Positions 51,823-60,227 of a stretch of 64,000 nt of DNA are shown piece after piece (position 1 is the first letter of the stretch; the number at the start of each line of letters is the position of its first letter). Both the position numbers and the translations under genes were made by a program. The notes beneath the pieces are model-generated. The model ran no database searches. It saw only the letters and a program-made list of their open reading frames with translations, and was not told where the DNA came from. This DNA comes from Ensifer adhaerens (lineage in GTDB: Bacteria > Pseudomonadota > Alphaproteobacteria > Rhizobiales > Rhizobiaceae): the NCBI RefSeq assembly GCF_020035535.1, contig NZ_CP083349.1:1798001-1862000 (forward strand). Direction: 5' to 3'.

Positions 51823-52649
51823 GTGCTGTTGCAACGATGATACCGCCGCAAGCCCCGCCTCCGGTTCCGCCGAAGCCTTACACGCTGACCCGCTTCGTCG
51901 GCAGCGTCGCGCTCGGCATCTGGCTGGCGCTTGGCGTCGGCATCTTCCTGACCGTCGTCGGTGGCTGGGATCCGGAGAAATTCGCGAAATACGGCCCGCG
52001 CTTCCTTTCAGGCCTCGGCGTGACGCTGATGCTGGTCTCGATCTCCATCGTCTTCGGCGCCATATTGTCGCTGCCGATTGCGTTTGCCCGCATGTCGAAG
52101 AACAAGTTCTGGTCGTGGCTCGCCTACTGCTATGTCTACTTCTTCCGCGGCACGCCGCTGCTCGCACAGCTCTTCCTCATCTATTACGGTCTCGGCAGCT
52201 TCCGCCCGCAGCTCGAAACGGTCGGGCTGTGGTGGTTCTTCCGCGATGCCTGGAACTGCGCGCTCTTCGCCTTCACGCTCAACACCGCAGCCTACCAGGC
52301 GGAAATCCTGCGTGGCGCAATCGAGAGCGTGCCGCGCGGCCAGCGTGAAGGTGCAGCAGCCCTTGGCCTGCCCGAGCGTGTCTCCTTCTTCAAGATTATC
52401 CTGCCGCAGGCGATGATCGTTGCGCTGCGCCCCTACGGCAACGAAATCATCCTGATGATCAAAGGCTCGGCGATCGTCGCGATCGTCACCGTCTTCGACC
52501 TGATGGGCGAAACCCGCTACGCATTCTCCCGCACCTTCGACTTCCAGATGTATATCTGGGCAGCCATTCTCTACCTGATCATGGTCGAGATCCTGCGCAA
52601 CATCTGGAGCCTGCTGGAAGCGCGGCTGACACGCCACCTCAAGCGATAG
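51819..52649 (+). CDS. Amino-acid ABC transporter permease 2
   Basis: A 276-residue HisM-like permease. It has a Pro-rich cytoplasmic N-terminus, transmembrane helices, and the EAA motif GQREGAAALGLPERVSFFKIILPQAM (landmarks REGAAALGLPE and ILPQAM). It is translationally coupled to permease 1. The operon then ends at a terminator, and no ATP-binding subunit is encoded here. Confidence 0.93.
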   Translation: MSAVATMIPPQAPPPVPPKPYTLTRFVGSVALGIWLALGVGIFLTVVGGWDPEKFAKYGPRFLSGLGVTLMLVSISIVFGAILSLPIAFARMSKNKFWSWLAYCYVYFFRGTPLLAQLFLIYYGLGSFRPQLETVGLWWFFRDAWNCALFAFTLNTAAYQAEILRGAIESVPRGQREGAAALGLPERVSFFKIILPQAMIVALRPYGNEIILMIKGSAIVAIVTVFDLMGETRYAFSRTFDFQMYIWAAILYLIMVEILRNIWSLLEARLTRHLKR

Positions 52650-52670
52650 TTCCGCTTTTGACCAATGACG

Positions 52671-52714
52671 AAGCTTGGCAGCACTCTCCGTGAGATGCTG
52701 CCAAGCTTTTGTTA
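52671..52714 (+). terminator. Intrinsic terminator closing the ABC transporter operon
   Basis: A perfect 13-bp stem (AAGCTTGGCAGCA / TGCTGCCAAGCTT) is followed by a T-rich tract. Confidence 0.88.
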
Positions 52715-52813
52715 TTTCTTACGAAAGTTTCATTTCGGAGCAAGTATTAGCTCTTGATTAAGAAATCGAGCGTTTCATCATAGAGACCAACCTTTGCGAG
52801 AAGTGAGGTCCTA

Positions 52814-53080
52814 ATGACAAACGAGATGGAACTTCAGCTTAAAGGCTATGGCCTGACGACGGCCCAGATCCTCTACCACATGCCGGATCATCCGACCTTC
52901 CTCCAGACCTATGTCTGGCAGCACTACGACATCGCCCCGGACTTTCCGGAGATGCGCAGCTTCCTGAAATTCTGGCAGGAAAAACTGGATGGCCCGCTGC
53001 ATTCGGTGCGCTATGTACATCGCAAGCTGATCTCGGCGACGGAATGGCGAGCGTTGAAGGGCGAGTTCATCGTGCACTGA
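52814..53080 (+). CDS. usg: Usg family protein
   Basis: An 88-residue protein matching the Usg family throughout: LKGYGLTTAQILYHMPDHP, LQTYVWQHYDIAPDFPEM, FLKFWQEKLDGPLHSVRYVH (landmarks YGLTTAQILY, WQHYDIAPDFP, GPLHSVR). Usg was named for its place upstream of trp genes in some bacteria and is widespread in alphaproteobacteria; its function is unknown. GTGAGGT lies before the ATG. It is single here, with no trp genes near. Confidence 0.9.
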   Translation: MTNEMELQLKGYGLTTAQILYHMPDHPTFLQTYVWQHYDIAPDFPEMRSFLKFWQEKLDGPLHSVRYVHRKLISATEWRALKGEFIVH

Positions 53081-53191
53081 ACCGCCGATTGAATCTGAGG
53101 AGCCAAGGGGACGGACTTCAGTCCGGCCACCACCCTTGCGATTGGCAGGCTTTGAGAACCGCGTGCTCAGGACCGTGAGCGCGACACCGCC

Positions 53192-53917
53192 TCAGACATG
53201 CACCTCCCCATGCGCCAGTTCGCCTTCGCGCGGTTCCTTATGCAGCGAGCCGTAGAGCACCAGCGCATAGAACAGCAAAACACCAACGATCACCGGCCAG
53301 CCGGACAACGGACCGAGCGCCGCATTTTGGGCGACATCGGCCCAGGAGCGCACATGACCGAAGGGCTCGCCATTGGTCGAAATCTTCGGCGAGGAAATCT
53401 TCAGCGTCCAGGCAAGCAGCAGGATCAGATACATCCAGCAATAGTTGCGCTGCAGCCGCCGGCAGACTGCCTCGCGGTAGCTCATCAGGAAGGCCGGTTT
53501 GCGCAGGCTCTTGCCGATTGCGATTGCCCAGTTGAGGTTCGGGGTACCATCCGGCGAAAGTATCTGCGCGAAATAGCCCCGCTCCAACTGCCTGACGCGC
53601 GCCCGGTAGACATCGAAGAAGCGGTACCGCCGCGCCTCGATCAGGAGCAGCAGCGTAATCAGCAGCATCGCGAACAGCAGCACGCTGTGGTGCGACGACG
53701 GGGTCGACAAGGAAACGGACAAAAGCGCTGCGACGACGGTGATCGCCCAGTTCGAGGTTCGGTCGATGCGATCGCGCCATCCCGCCATACGGCCCATTTC
53801 GCCGCGATAATAGTGCACGACCGCGTTGATCTGCTCCTGTGAGGTTTGCGGCAGCGGCGGCCCCTTCGGCTCCTTGATTTCGGTGCCAAGGATCAGCGGA
53901 CCCAGTTCGGCGGACAT
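53192..53917 (-). CDS. DUF2270 membrane protein
   Basis: A 241-residue protein from ATG 53917, where GGAGGG is at normal spacing; an ATG two codons earlier is too close to it. The DUF2270 core is seen in VVHYYRGEMGRMAGWRDRIDRTSNWAI (landmarks YYRGEMGRM and WRDRIDRTSNWA), two membrane helices, IEARRYRFFDVYRARVR, and a C-terminal pair of membrane helices near WMYLILLLAW and VIVGVLLFYALV. Function unknown. Confidence 0.88.
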   Translation of the reverse strand: MSAELGPLILGTEIKEPKGPPLPQTSQEQINAVVHYYRGEMGRMAGWRDRIDRTSNWAITVVAALLSVSLSTPSSHHSVLLFAMLLITLLLLIEARRYRFFDVYRARVRQLERGYFAQILSPDGTPNLNWAIAIGKSLRKPAFLMSYREAVCRRLQRNYCWMYLILLLAWTLKISSPKISTNGEPFGHVRSWADVAQNAALGPLSGWPVIVGVLLFYALVLYGSLHKEPREGELAHGEVHV

Positions 53918-54088
53918 CGGCATTCCCTCCGTCTTTTCTTATGCTTACGATCATGACTCCAATCGCTTCGCCGATAAATCCCAACCCGGGCCGGGCGGTC
54001 GGTTTTTCGGCGCAGCACATCCTTTTGCCGGTCTCTTTCGCACGGGACGGCGATTGCCAAAGCCCATTTGCGGACGTAAGAAACGGCC

Positions 54089-54916
54089 ATGACCCAGAAG
54101 AGCACGAAAATCGACGAGGAAGCGCTGGCAGAAGCCTACAACCGCGCCCTCTCCCTGGAAAAATCCGGCAGCTTCGATGCCGCTGCCGACGCCTATGCCG
54201 AAGTGCTGGCGCTCGACCCGGAAGACCATGGCGGCGCTGCCGTGCGCTTGGCCTCGATGGGGCGCGGCGAGACGCCCGTGAAGGCGCCTGACGCCTATGT
54301 CGCTACCCTATTCGACCAGCATGCCGAAGTATTCGACAACGTGCTCGTCGACCAGCTCGGCTATTGCGTGCCGCTCCTCGTTCGCCAGCGCCTGCAGGCG
54401 CTCGAGCTCGGCCCCTTCGACCGGGTGCTCGACCTTGGCTGCGGCACGGGCCTCACCGGCGGCGCCTTGCGTGACATGGCCGAAGACATCACCGGCATCG
54501 ATCTCTCGGAAAACATGGTCGAGATCGCACACGAGAAGGACCTCTACGAGACGCTCTATGTCGCCGAAGCGGTCGATTATCTCGACGACAACGATGACGA
54601 GCCCTTCAACCTGATCGTCGCAACCGACGTGCTTCCCTATATGGGCGCGCTCGAAGCGCTGTTCTTCGGCGCCGTCGACAATCTCCTGCCCGGTGGCCTG
54701 CTGATCTTTTCCAGCGAGACGCTGCCCGCAGAAGCCTTCGCCGGCCGCGACTTCATGGTCGGCCCGCACCAGCGTTTCGCCCACGCCGAAACCTACCTGC
54801 GCGACCGCCTCGCGGCTACCGGCTTCGAAATCGTCGAGGTCGGCGACATCACCGTGCGCATGGAAGAAGGCGAACCGATCGCCGGCCATCTGGTGATTGC
54901 CCGCTTCAAGCCCTGA
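54089..54916 (+). CDS. TPR-containing SAM-dependent methyltransferase
   Basis: A 275-residue protein. The first ~60 residues are one or two TPR-like helical pairs (AYNRALSLEKSGSFDAAADAYAEVLALDPED; landmark FDAAADAYAEVLALDP). The methyltransferase domain follows with the SAM-binding VLDLGCGTGLTGGAL, motif II ITGIDLSENMVEIA, and NLIVATDVLPYMG. This fusion is widespread in rhizobia and annotated as a putative TPR-repeat methyltransferase; the substrate is unknown. A strong palindromic terminator follows. Confidence 0.88.
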   Translation: MTQKSTKIDEEALAEAYNRALSLEKSGSFDAAADAYAEVLALDPEDHGGAAVRLASMGRGETPVKAPDAYVATLFDQHAEVFDNVLVDQLGYCVPLLVRQRLQALELGPFDRVLDLGCGTGLTGGALRDMAEDITGIDLSENMVEIAHEKDLYETLYVAEAVDYLDDNDDEPFNLIVATDVLPYMGALEALFFGAVDNLLPGGLLIFSSETLPAEAFAGRDFMVGPHQRFAHAETYLRDRLAATGFEIVEVGDITVRMEEGEPIAGHLVIARFKP

Positions 54917-54925
54917 CGGCATCAT

Positions 54926-54963
54926 GAGAAGGGAGCATCGCGCGATGCTCCCTTCTCTCTTTT
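54926..54963 (+). terminator. Perfect 32-bp palindrome after the methyltransferase gene
   Basis: GAGAAGGGAGCATCGC directly followed by its reverse complement (54926-54957), then TCTTTT. It should fold with only the minimal loop and terminate transcription. Confidence 0.8.
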
Positions 54964-55017
54964 CCGCATCCACGCCATCGGCTACACCAAAGCGAAAGCA
55001 ATGGGAGTATTCGGAAA

Positions 55018-55887
55018 ATGGCAAAGGTTGCATTCATCGGTCTCGGCGTGATGGGTTATCCCATGGCCGGCCACCTCAAGGTCCGCGGCGGACACGAACT
55101 GACGGTCTATAACCGCACCTTCGCCAAGGCCGAAAAATGGGCTGCCGAATTCGGCGGTCGCGCGGCACGCACGCCGGCCGAAGCAGCCGACGGCGCCGAT
55201 TTCGTCTTCTGCTGCGTCGGCAATGACGACGACCTTCGCTCTGTAACGACAGGCAAGGACGGCGCCTTCGAAACGCTTGGCGCCAACGCGGTCTTCATCG
55301 ACAACACCACCGCTTCCGCCGAGGTCGCCCGCGAACTCTACGAAGCGGCGAAGGCCCGCAACGCCCACTTCGTCGACGCGCCCGTCTCCGGTGGCCAGGC
55401 GGGTGCCGAAAACGGCATTCTGACGGTCATGTGCGGCGGCGATGAGCCAGCCTTCGATCGCGCCAAGCCGGTCATCGAGGCCTTTGCCCGCATGGTCGGC
55501 CTGATGGGGCCGGCCGGCGCTGGCCAGATCACCAAGATGATCAACCAGATCTGCATCGCCGGCCTCGTCCAGGGGCTCGCCGAGGGCATCCACTTCGGCA
55601 AGAAAGCGGGCCTCGACATCGAGAAGGTCGTCGACGTCATCTCCAAGGGCGCTGCCGGCTCCTGGCAGATGGAAAACCGCCACAAGACGATGAACGCCGG
55701 AAAGTACGACTTCGGCTTCGCCGTCGACTGGATGCGCAAGGATCTCGACATCGTGCTGGCCGAAGCCCGCCGCAACGGCGCCAAGCTGCCGGTGACGGCC
55801 CTCGTCGATCAGTTCTACGGCGATGTACAGGAAATGGGCGGCAATCGCTGGGATACGTCGTCGCTGCTTGCCCGCCTCGAAAAATGA
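55018..55887 (+). CDS. 3-hydroxyisobutyrate dehydrogenase-family protein
   Basis: A 289-residue beta-hydroxyacid dehydrogenase. It has the N-terminal signature FIGLGVMGYPMAGHL, the NAD(P)-binding NRT that follows the second strand, the substrate motif DAPVSGGQAGAENG, and the catalytic Lys in GAGQITKMINQ. Members include 3-hydroxyisobutyrate dehydrogenase, tartronate semialdehyde reductase and succinic-semialdehyde reductases, which sequence reading alone does not separate. Its stop overlaps the AlkD-like gene (ATGA). Confidence 0.9.
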   Translation: MAKVAFIGLGVMGYPMAGHLKVRGGHELTVYNRTFAKAEKWAAEFGGRAARTPAEAADGADFVFCCVGNDDDLRSVTTGKDGAFETLGANAVFIDNTTASAEVARELYEAAKARNAHFVDAPVSGGQAGAENGILTVMCGGDEPAFDRAKPVIEAFARMVGLMGPAGAGQITKMINQICIAGLVQGLAEGIHFGKKAGLDIEKVVDVISKGAAGSWQMENRHKTMNAGKYDFGFAVDWMRKDLDIVLAEARRNGAKLPVTALVDQFYGDVQEMGGNRWDTSSLLARLEK

Positions 55888-56594
55888 GCCTCGGCCCATC
55901 CTCGACCGCAGACGAGATCACCGCTCATCTGCGGTCGCTCGGCTCTGAAGACAATCTCGCCGGAATGGCGCGCTTCGGTATTGTCACCGAAGCCGCTATC
56001 GGCCTCTCCAATGTCGAACTGCACAAGATCACCCGGCTGGTGAAGACCGATCACCACCGAGCGCTGGAACTCTGGCAGTCCGGTATTCGCGAAGCGCGCA
56101 TCCTCGCCGCTTTCACCGCCGACCCGAAAGCGCTGAAACTGGAGGAGGCGCGCCGCTGGGCGGAAGATTGCAATTCCTGGGAAGTCGTCGACACCGTTGC
56201 CGACCTCTTCGTCACCGCGCGCTTCGAGCGCGAACTGATCCCTGAGTTCGCAGCCGACGAACAAGAGTTCGTCCGGCGCATCGCCTTTGCGATGATTGCC
56301 ACGGCCGCAGTCCATCTGAAGAAGGAGCCGGATGCGATGCTCATGGACTGGCTGCCGCTGATCGAGCGATATGCAACGGACGATCGGAACTTCGTCAAGA
56401 AGGCGGTCAACTGGGCGCTCAGGCAGATCGGCAAGCGCAATGCGGCCTGCCATGGTCCGGCGCTGGCGCTCGCTGAACGCCTGGCCGAAAGCTCAAGCCG
56501 CGCCGCCCGCTGGACGGGCAAGGACGCGGTCAGGGAGCTTAGGAGCGACAAGGTGCTGGCACGGCTAGGCCTTGATCCAAGCCGCGCCCGCTAG
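55884..56594 (+). CDS. AlkD-like DNA alkylation repair protein
   Basis: A 236-residue all-helical HEAT-like protein. The family's catalytic region is visible as NSWEVVDTVAD, where the Asp corresponds to the glycosylase catalytic residue, and RNFVKKAVNWALRQIGKRN resembles the later conserved helix pair. AlkD enzymes remove bulky or cationic alkylated bases without flipping. It overlaps the upstream dehydrogenase gene by four bases, and a uracil-DNA glycosylase-like and a nuclease gene lie nearby on the other strand. Confidence 0.88.
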   Translation: MSLGPSSTADEITAHLRSLGSEDNLAGMARFGIVTEAAIGLSNVELHKITRLVKTDHHRALELWQSGIREARILAAFTADPKALKLEEARRWAEDCNSWEVVDTVADLFVTARFERELIPEFAADEQEFVRRIAFAMIATAAVHLKKEPDAMLMDWLPLIERYATDDRNFVKKAVNWALRQIGKRNAACHGPALALAERLAESSSRAARWTGKDAVRELRSDKVLARLGLDPSRAR

Positions 56595-56603
56595 CGCAGG
56601 CGC

Positions 56604-57092
56604 TCAATCCTCTGAGGATTTCGCCTGGTCGATCATCATGTAATCGAGCGGCAGTTCGGTGGTGTACTTGATCTGCTCCATGGCAAATGCGGACGAGACG
56701 TCACGGATCTCGATCTTGGCGATCATGCGCTTGTAGAAAGCATCGTAGGCGGCGATATCCGGCACGACTACGCGCAGCAGATAGTCGACGTCGCCGCTCA
56801 TGCGATAGAATTCGACCACCTCGGGAAATTCGGACACGACCTCGGAGAAGCGGCGAAGCCATTCCATCGAGTGCGAATTCGTGCGGATCGACACGAAAAC
56901 CGTGACCTTGGTGTTGATCTTCACCGGGTCAAGAAGGGCGACGCGGCGACGGATGACGCCGTCCTCTTCCATCTTCTGGATACGCCGCCAGCACGGCGTG
57001 GTCGAAAGCCCCACCTTCTTGGCAAGGTCGGCAACGGCCAGCGTGGAATCCTCCTGCAGCAGGCGCAGGATTTTGCGGTCTAGGCGGTCCAT
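56604..57092 (-). CDS. Lrp/AsnC-family transcriptional regulator
   Basis: A 162-residue regulator starting MDRLDRKILRLLQEDS, with the helix-turn-helix VADLAKKVGLSTTPCWRRIQKMEEDGVI (landmarks DLAKKVGLS and WRRIQKME) and a C-terminal RAM ligand-binding domain (TVFVSIRTNSHSMEWLRRFSEV, GDVDYLLRVVVPD). Length is standard for Lrp. The frame is open 118 codons upstream but this is non-coding. The protein probably senses an amino acid; targets are unknown. Confidence 0.92.
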   Translation of the reverse strand: MDRLDRKILRLLQEDSTLAVADLAKKVGLSTTPCWRRIQKMEEDGVIRRRVALLDPVKINTKVTVFVSIRTNSHSMEWLRRFSEVVSEFPEVVEFYRMSGDVDYLLRVVVPDIAAYDAFYKRMIAKIEIRDVSSAFAMEQIKYTTELPLDYMMIDQAKSSED

Positions 57093-57157
57093 GAAAGTCC
57101 CTCTCGAATTATTTTTCCCTCTATAGCGCGAAATTGGTGAAGATAAAGAAAATTGTT

Positions 57158-57796
57158 TCAGGCAGTGAGCGTCAGCACCCGCTCCCGCAGGAACGGCAGT
57201 ACATCCGCCTCGAACCAGGGATTGCGCTTCAGCCAGCCGGTATTGCGCCAGCTCGGATGCGGTAACGGAAGGATGGCGGGGTCGGCGTTGCGCAACGCAT
57301 AGCGCCGCCAATCCTTCACCGTCTCGGTCATCGATTTCGGGCAGGCAGACCCGATATGCCAGCGCTGCGCATAATGACCGATCGCCAGCACCAGTTCGAC
57401 CTGTGGCATCCGGTCCATGACCCGCTGCCGCCACAAGGGCGCGCATTCCCGACGCGGCGGCAGGTCACTGCCATGGGCGTCGTAACCCGGAAAGCAGAAG
57501 CCCATCGGCACGATCGCGAACTTCGCCGGGTCGTAGAAGGTTTCGCGGTCCACCCCCAGCCATTGCCGAAGCCGATCGCCGGACGCGTCGTTGAAGGGCA
57601 GCCCGCTTTCGTGCACGCGAAGTCCCGGCGCCTGCCCGGCAATAAGGATACGCGCGGTCGTCGAGATCACCGCCACCGGCCGCGGCTCATGCGGCAAGCG
57701 GTCGTCGACGCCGCGCAGCGGATTGTCGCGACAGATGCGGCAGGCGGCGATATCGGCCCGCAGCCGTTCCAGGTCTGGCAGATCGTCTTCAGGCAT
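57158..57796 (-). CDS. Uracil-DNA glycosylase-family protein
   Basis: A 212-residue protein of the uracil-DNA glycosylase superfamily. Motif 1 is LIAGQAPGLRVHESGLPFND and motif 2 LPLPHPSWRNTGW, as in this family of ~200-residue proteins. Paired cysteines (CRIC) near the N-terminus resemble Fe-S-type members but no full set of four is evident, so cluster binding is uncertain. The ATG at 57796 overlaps the stop of the nuclease gene upstream (57789), so the two are probably coupled. Confidence 0.85.
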   Translation of the reverse strand: MPEDDLPDLERLRADIAACRICRDNPLRGVDDRLPHEPRPVAVISTTARILIAGQAPGLRVHESGLPFNDASGDRLRQWLGVDRETFYDPAKFAIVPMGFCFPGYDAHGSDLPPRRECAPLWRQRVMDRMPQVELVLAIGHYAQRWHIGSACPKSMTETVKDWRRYALRNADPAILPLPHPSWRNTGWLKRNPWFEADVLPFLRERVLTLTA

Positions 57797-58475
57797 CGGC
57801 GATACCTGCAAACAAGGCGGTCAGTTGCTCCAGTAGCCAGCGCCTGATCGTCTTGAGCCAACCATCGACCAGATGCGGCCCCTCGTCCGGATGACCATTC
57901 GTGCGGCGCCATTCCTGCGGCGCCGTGAAAGTGCCGACCCAAATGCCGCGCTGGTCTTTCTCCGCCCGCGCCTCTTCCGCCTGATAGCGCCCGTAGCTGA
58001 CCGCATAACCCGACAGCACCATCTCACGACCGATATCCCGCCCACCGGCTTCGCATGTGCCGAGGTCGCGACCGTATCGATCCCGCCCATGGAAGCGGCA
58101 GCGGACGTCGCCCGCAGAAATCAGGGCTCTCAAACGATCGCGTGCCTGGCGGCCACAATCCCAGGTCTCGCCGGCGCGCTCGCAGCTCTGGTCGAGTTCC
58201 GGCGCATCGATCCCCTCGATGCGGATGCGCTTTCCGTCAAGCCGAAGACTGTCGCCATCGCTTGCGATCGCGGCTCCACGCGCCTCACCGGTCGTGGCCC
58301 GCTCCCCCACGGGGAGCTTGTCGGCATAGTAGGCGACAATCGAAAGCAGCAGGAGGATGATCCATCCGCTGAGCATGCCGCCACGCCCGGCAGATCGCGA
58401 TCGGCCCGTAGACCCTCCGCTTCGCCCGCCGGTGAAGCGGTATCTCGTGCGGCCCGATTTCACGTTTCCCTGCAC
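57789..58475 (-). CDS. Membrane-anchored thermonuclease (SNase-like) protein
   Basis: A 228-residue protein. It has a basic N-terminus, one transmembrane helix (WIILLLLSIVAYYA, ~38-51), then a staphylococcal-nuclease fold: SDGDSLRLDGKRIRIEGIDAPELDQSC (landmarks IRIEGIDAPEL), CGRQARDRL, and RDRYGRDLGTC with the catalytic Arg. The catalytic residues are present, so DNA or RNA cleavage outside the cytoplasmic face is plausible. It overlaps the uracil-DNA glycosylase gene. Confidence 0.85.
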   Translation of the reverse strand: MQGNVKSGRTRYRFTGGRSGGSTGRSRSAGRGGMLSGWIILLLLSIVAYYADKLPVGERATTGEARGAAIASDGDSLRLDGKRIRIEGIDAPELDQSCERAGETWDCGRQARDRLRALISAGDVRCRFHGRDRYGRDLGTCEAGGRDIGREMVLSGYAVSYGRYQAEEARAEKDQRGIWVGTFTAPQEWRRTNGHPDEGPHLVDGWLKTIRRWLLEQLTALFAGIADA

Positions 58476-58688
58476 CTCTACTGTTGCGCACGCCGCATCC
58501 GGGGCGAGACAACGTCATAAACATCGACGATTCCAAAAGCTTAGAGACGATAGCTCATGCAATGATCGTCACTTTCGGCAAAAAGACACCACCGCGCCAT
58601 AATGGTTGTCGAATCCTTCACACACCGCAGCAACTTCTTAAGGATTGCTCACTAGACTGCAAGGAAACCATAACCTTTGCATAAGAGC

Positions 58689-60224
58689 ATGAGTATCGCC
58701 GCCAGCACCTCGACAGATAAGATTATTGTCGACAAGTCGCGAAACCATCGAAACAAGGCAGTTTCGAGGACGGTTCGCGCGACGCGCGAACGGCTGCAAA
58801 CGGGCTCGTCCGTACCTTCGGGGTTCGAGCGCGAGATGCTCAACCTCTACATCGAATCTGCCCTCCACAGCGCCATCGCCATACCGCTGCTCGTGACGCT
58901 GATCGCGGCCGTCGGTGTCTATCTCTCCGGCAGCCTCGGCATCGTCCTCTGGGCCTTGATGACCCTCTCGGCGCATGCCGTGACGCTCGTGCTGGCGAGG
59001 AAGGCACGCAAGAAGGACATCGTTGCGGAGAAGGTCCCGGTCTGGCGCCGGCGTTTCCTCTTCGGCCAGGTCCTGATGGGCCTCTGCTGGGCGGCCTTCG
59101 TTGCTCAGGATTGCGCCGCATGCGGCGATGTCCGCTTCGGTTTCTTCGAAGGCACCGCTCTGCTCTTTGCGCTCGCGGCCACCGCCATGGGCACGTTCCT
59201 GCTCCGCAATGCCCTTCTGTGCACCTTCACGCCGGTGATCGCCGCACTCGCATTCGCCGCGCTGACGACCGGCAATCCGATCTATATCGGTCTGACGGGC
59301 ATCATCTCGCTGTCGATGCTGTTCCTGGTGTTCATGACCGACCGCATGAACCGCGCCAATGTCCACATACTCTCGGTTCAATCGGAAAAGGACGACCTGA
59401 TCGCCGAGCTCGAAGTGGCAAAGTCGATGTCGGACGAAGCCCGGCGCAGGGCGGAGGAAGCGAACCTTGCCAAGTCGCGCTTCCTCGCCTCCATGTCGCA
59501 TGAGCTGCGCACGCCGCTAAACGCCATCCTCGGCTTCTCCGAGGTGATGTCGACGGAGGTCCTGGGTCCGCTCAGCAACCCGACCTACAAGGAATACACC
59601 AACGACATCCATCGCTCCGGCGAGCATTTGCTGAACCTCATCAACGAGATCCTCGACCTGTCACGTATCGAGGCCGGCCGCTACGATCTGAACGAGGATG
59701 CAGTCAGCCTTGTCGAAATCGCCGAGGATTGCGTCGGCATGGTGCAACTGCGGGCGCGCGCCAAGAACATCACCATCCACTCGCAGTTCGAAGTCGGCAT
59801 GCCCTCCGTCTGGGTCGACGAGAAATCGATGCGTCAGGTCATCCTCAACCTGCTGTCCAATGCGGTGAAGTTCACCAGTGCCGGTGGCGAAGTCACCTTC
59901 AAGGTCGGCTGGACCGCCGGCGGCGGACAGTATCTCTCGATCAAGGACAACGGTCCGGGCATCCCCGAAGAGGAAATCCCGATCGTACTGTCGGCATTCG
60001 GTCAGGGCTCCATCGCCATCAAGAGCGCCGAACAGGGCACCGGCCTCGGCCTGCCGATCGTCCAGGCCATTCTCGCCAAGCACAATGGCGAATTCATCCT
60101 GCGCTCCAAGCTCAGGGAAGGCACGGAGGCAATCGCCATCCTGCCGGCCCGCCGTGTGCTCGAAAGCCTGCCGGCGGTCGAGGACGTTGCAGCTCCAGTG
60201 CGCCGTCGCAAGAGCTTCGCCTGA
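58689..60224 (+). CDS. Membrane sensor histidine kinase
   Basis: A 511-residue kinase from ATG 58689 (TTG 58677 is an alternative). A ~60-residue basic cytoplasmic N-terminus is followed by about six transmembrane helices (~60-220) with almost no periplasmic loop, a coiled coil (SDEARRRAEEANLAKSRFLA), the HisKA box with the phosphoacceptor SHELRTPLNAILGFSE, and an HATPase with NLLSNAVKFT (N box), KDNGPGIPEEE (G1) and GTGLGLPIVQ (G2). The catalytic parts resemble the PleC/DivJ group of alphaproteobacterial kinases. No response regulator is nearby. Confidence 0.9.
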   Translation: MSIAASTSTDKIIVDKSRNHRNKAVSRTVRATRERLQTGSSVPSGFEREMLNLYIESALHSAIAIPLLVTLIAAVGVYLSGSLGIVLWALMTLSAHAVTLVLARKARKKDIVAEKVPVWRRRFLFGQVLMGLCWAAFVAQDCAACGDVRFGFFEGTALLFALAATAMGTFLLRNALLCTFTPVIAALAFAALTTGNPIYIGLTGIISLSMLFLVFMTDRMNRANVHILSVQSEKDDLIAELEVAKSMSDEARRRAEEANLAKSRFLASMSHELRTPLNAILGFSEVMSTEVLGPLSNPTYKEYTNDIHRSGEHLLNLINEILDLSRIEAGRYDLNEDAVSLVEIAEDCVGMVQLRARAKNITIHSQFEVGMPSVWVDEKSMRQVILNLLSNAVKFTSAGGEVTFKVGWTAGGGQYLSIKDNGPGIPEEEIPIVLSAFGQGSIAIKSAEQGTGLGLPIVQAILAKHNGEFILRSKLREGTEAIAILPARRVLESLPAVEDVAAPVRRRKSFA

Positions 60225-60227
60225 TCC

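Noticed and set aside
57093..57446. 118-residue N-terminal extension of the Lrp regulator
   Set aside because: It runs over the neighbouring uracil-DNA glycosylase gene in antisense; Lrp proteins start with MDRLDRKIL-type sequences.
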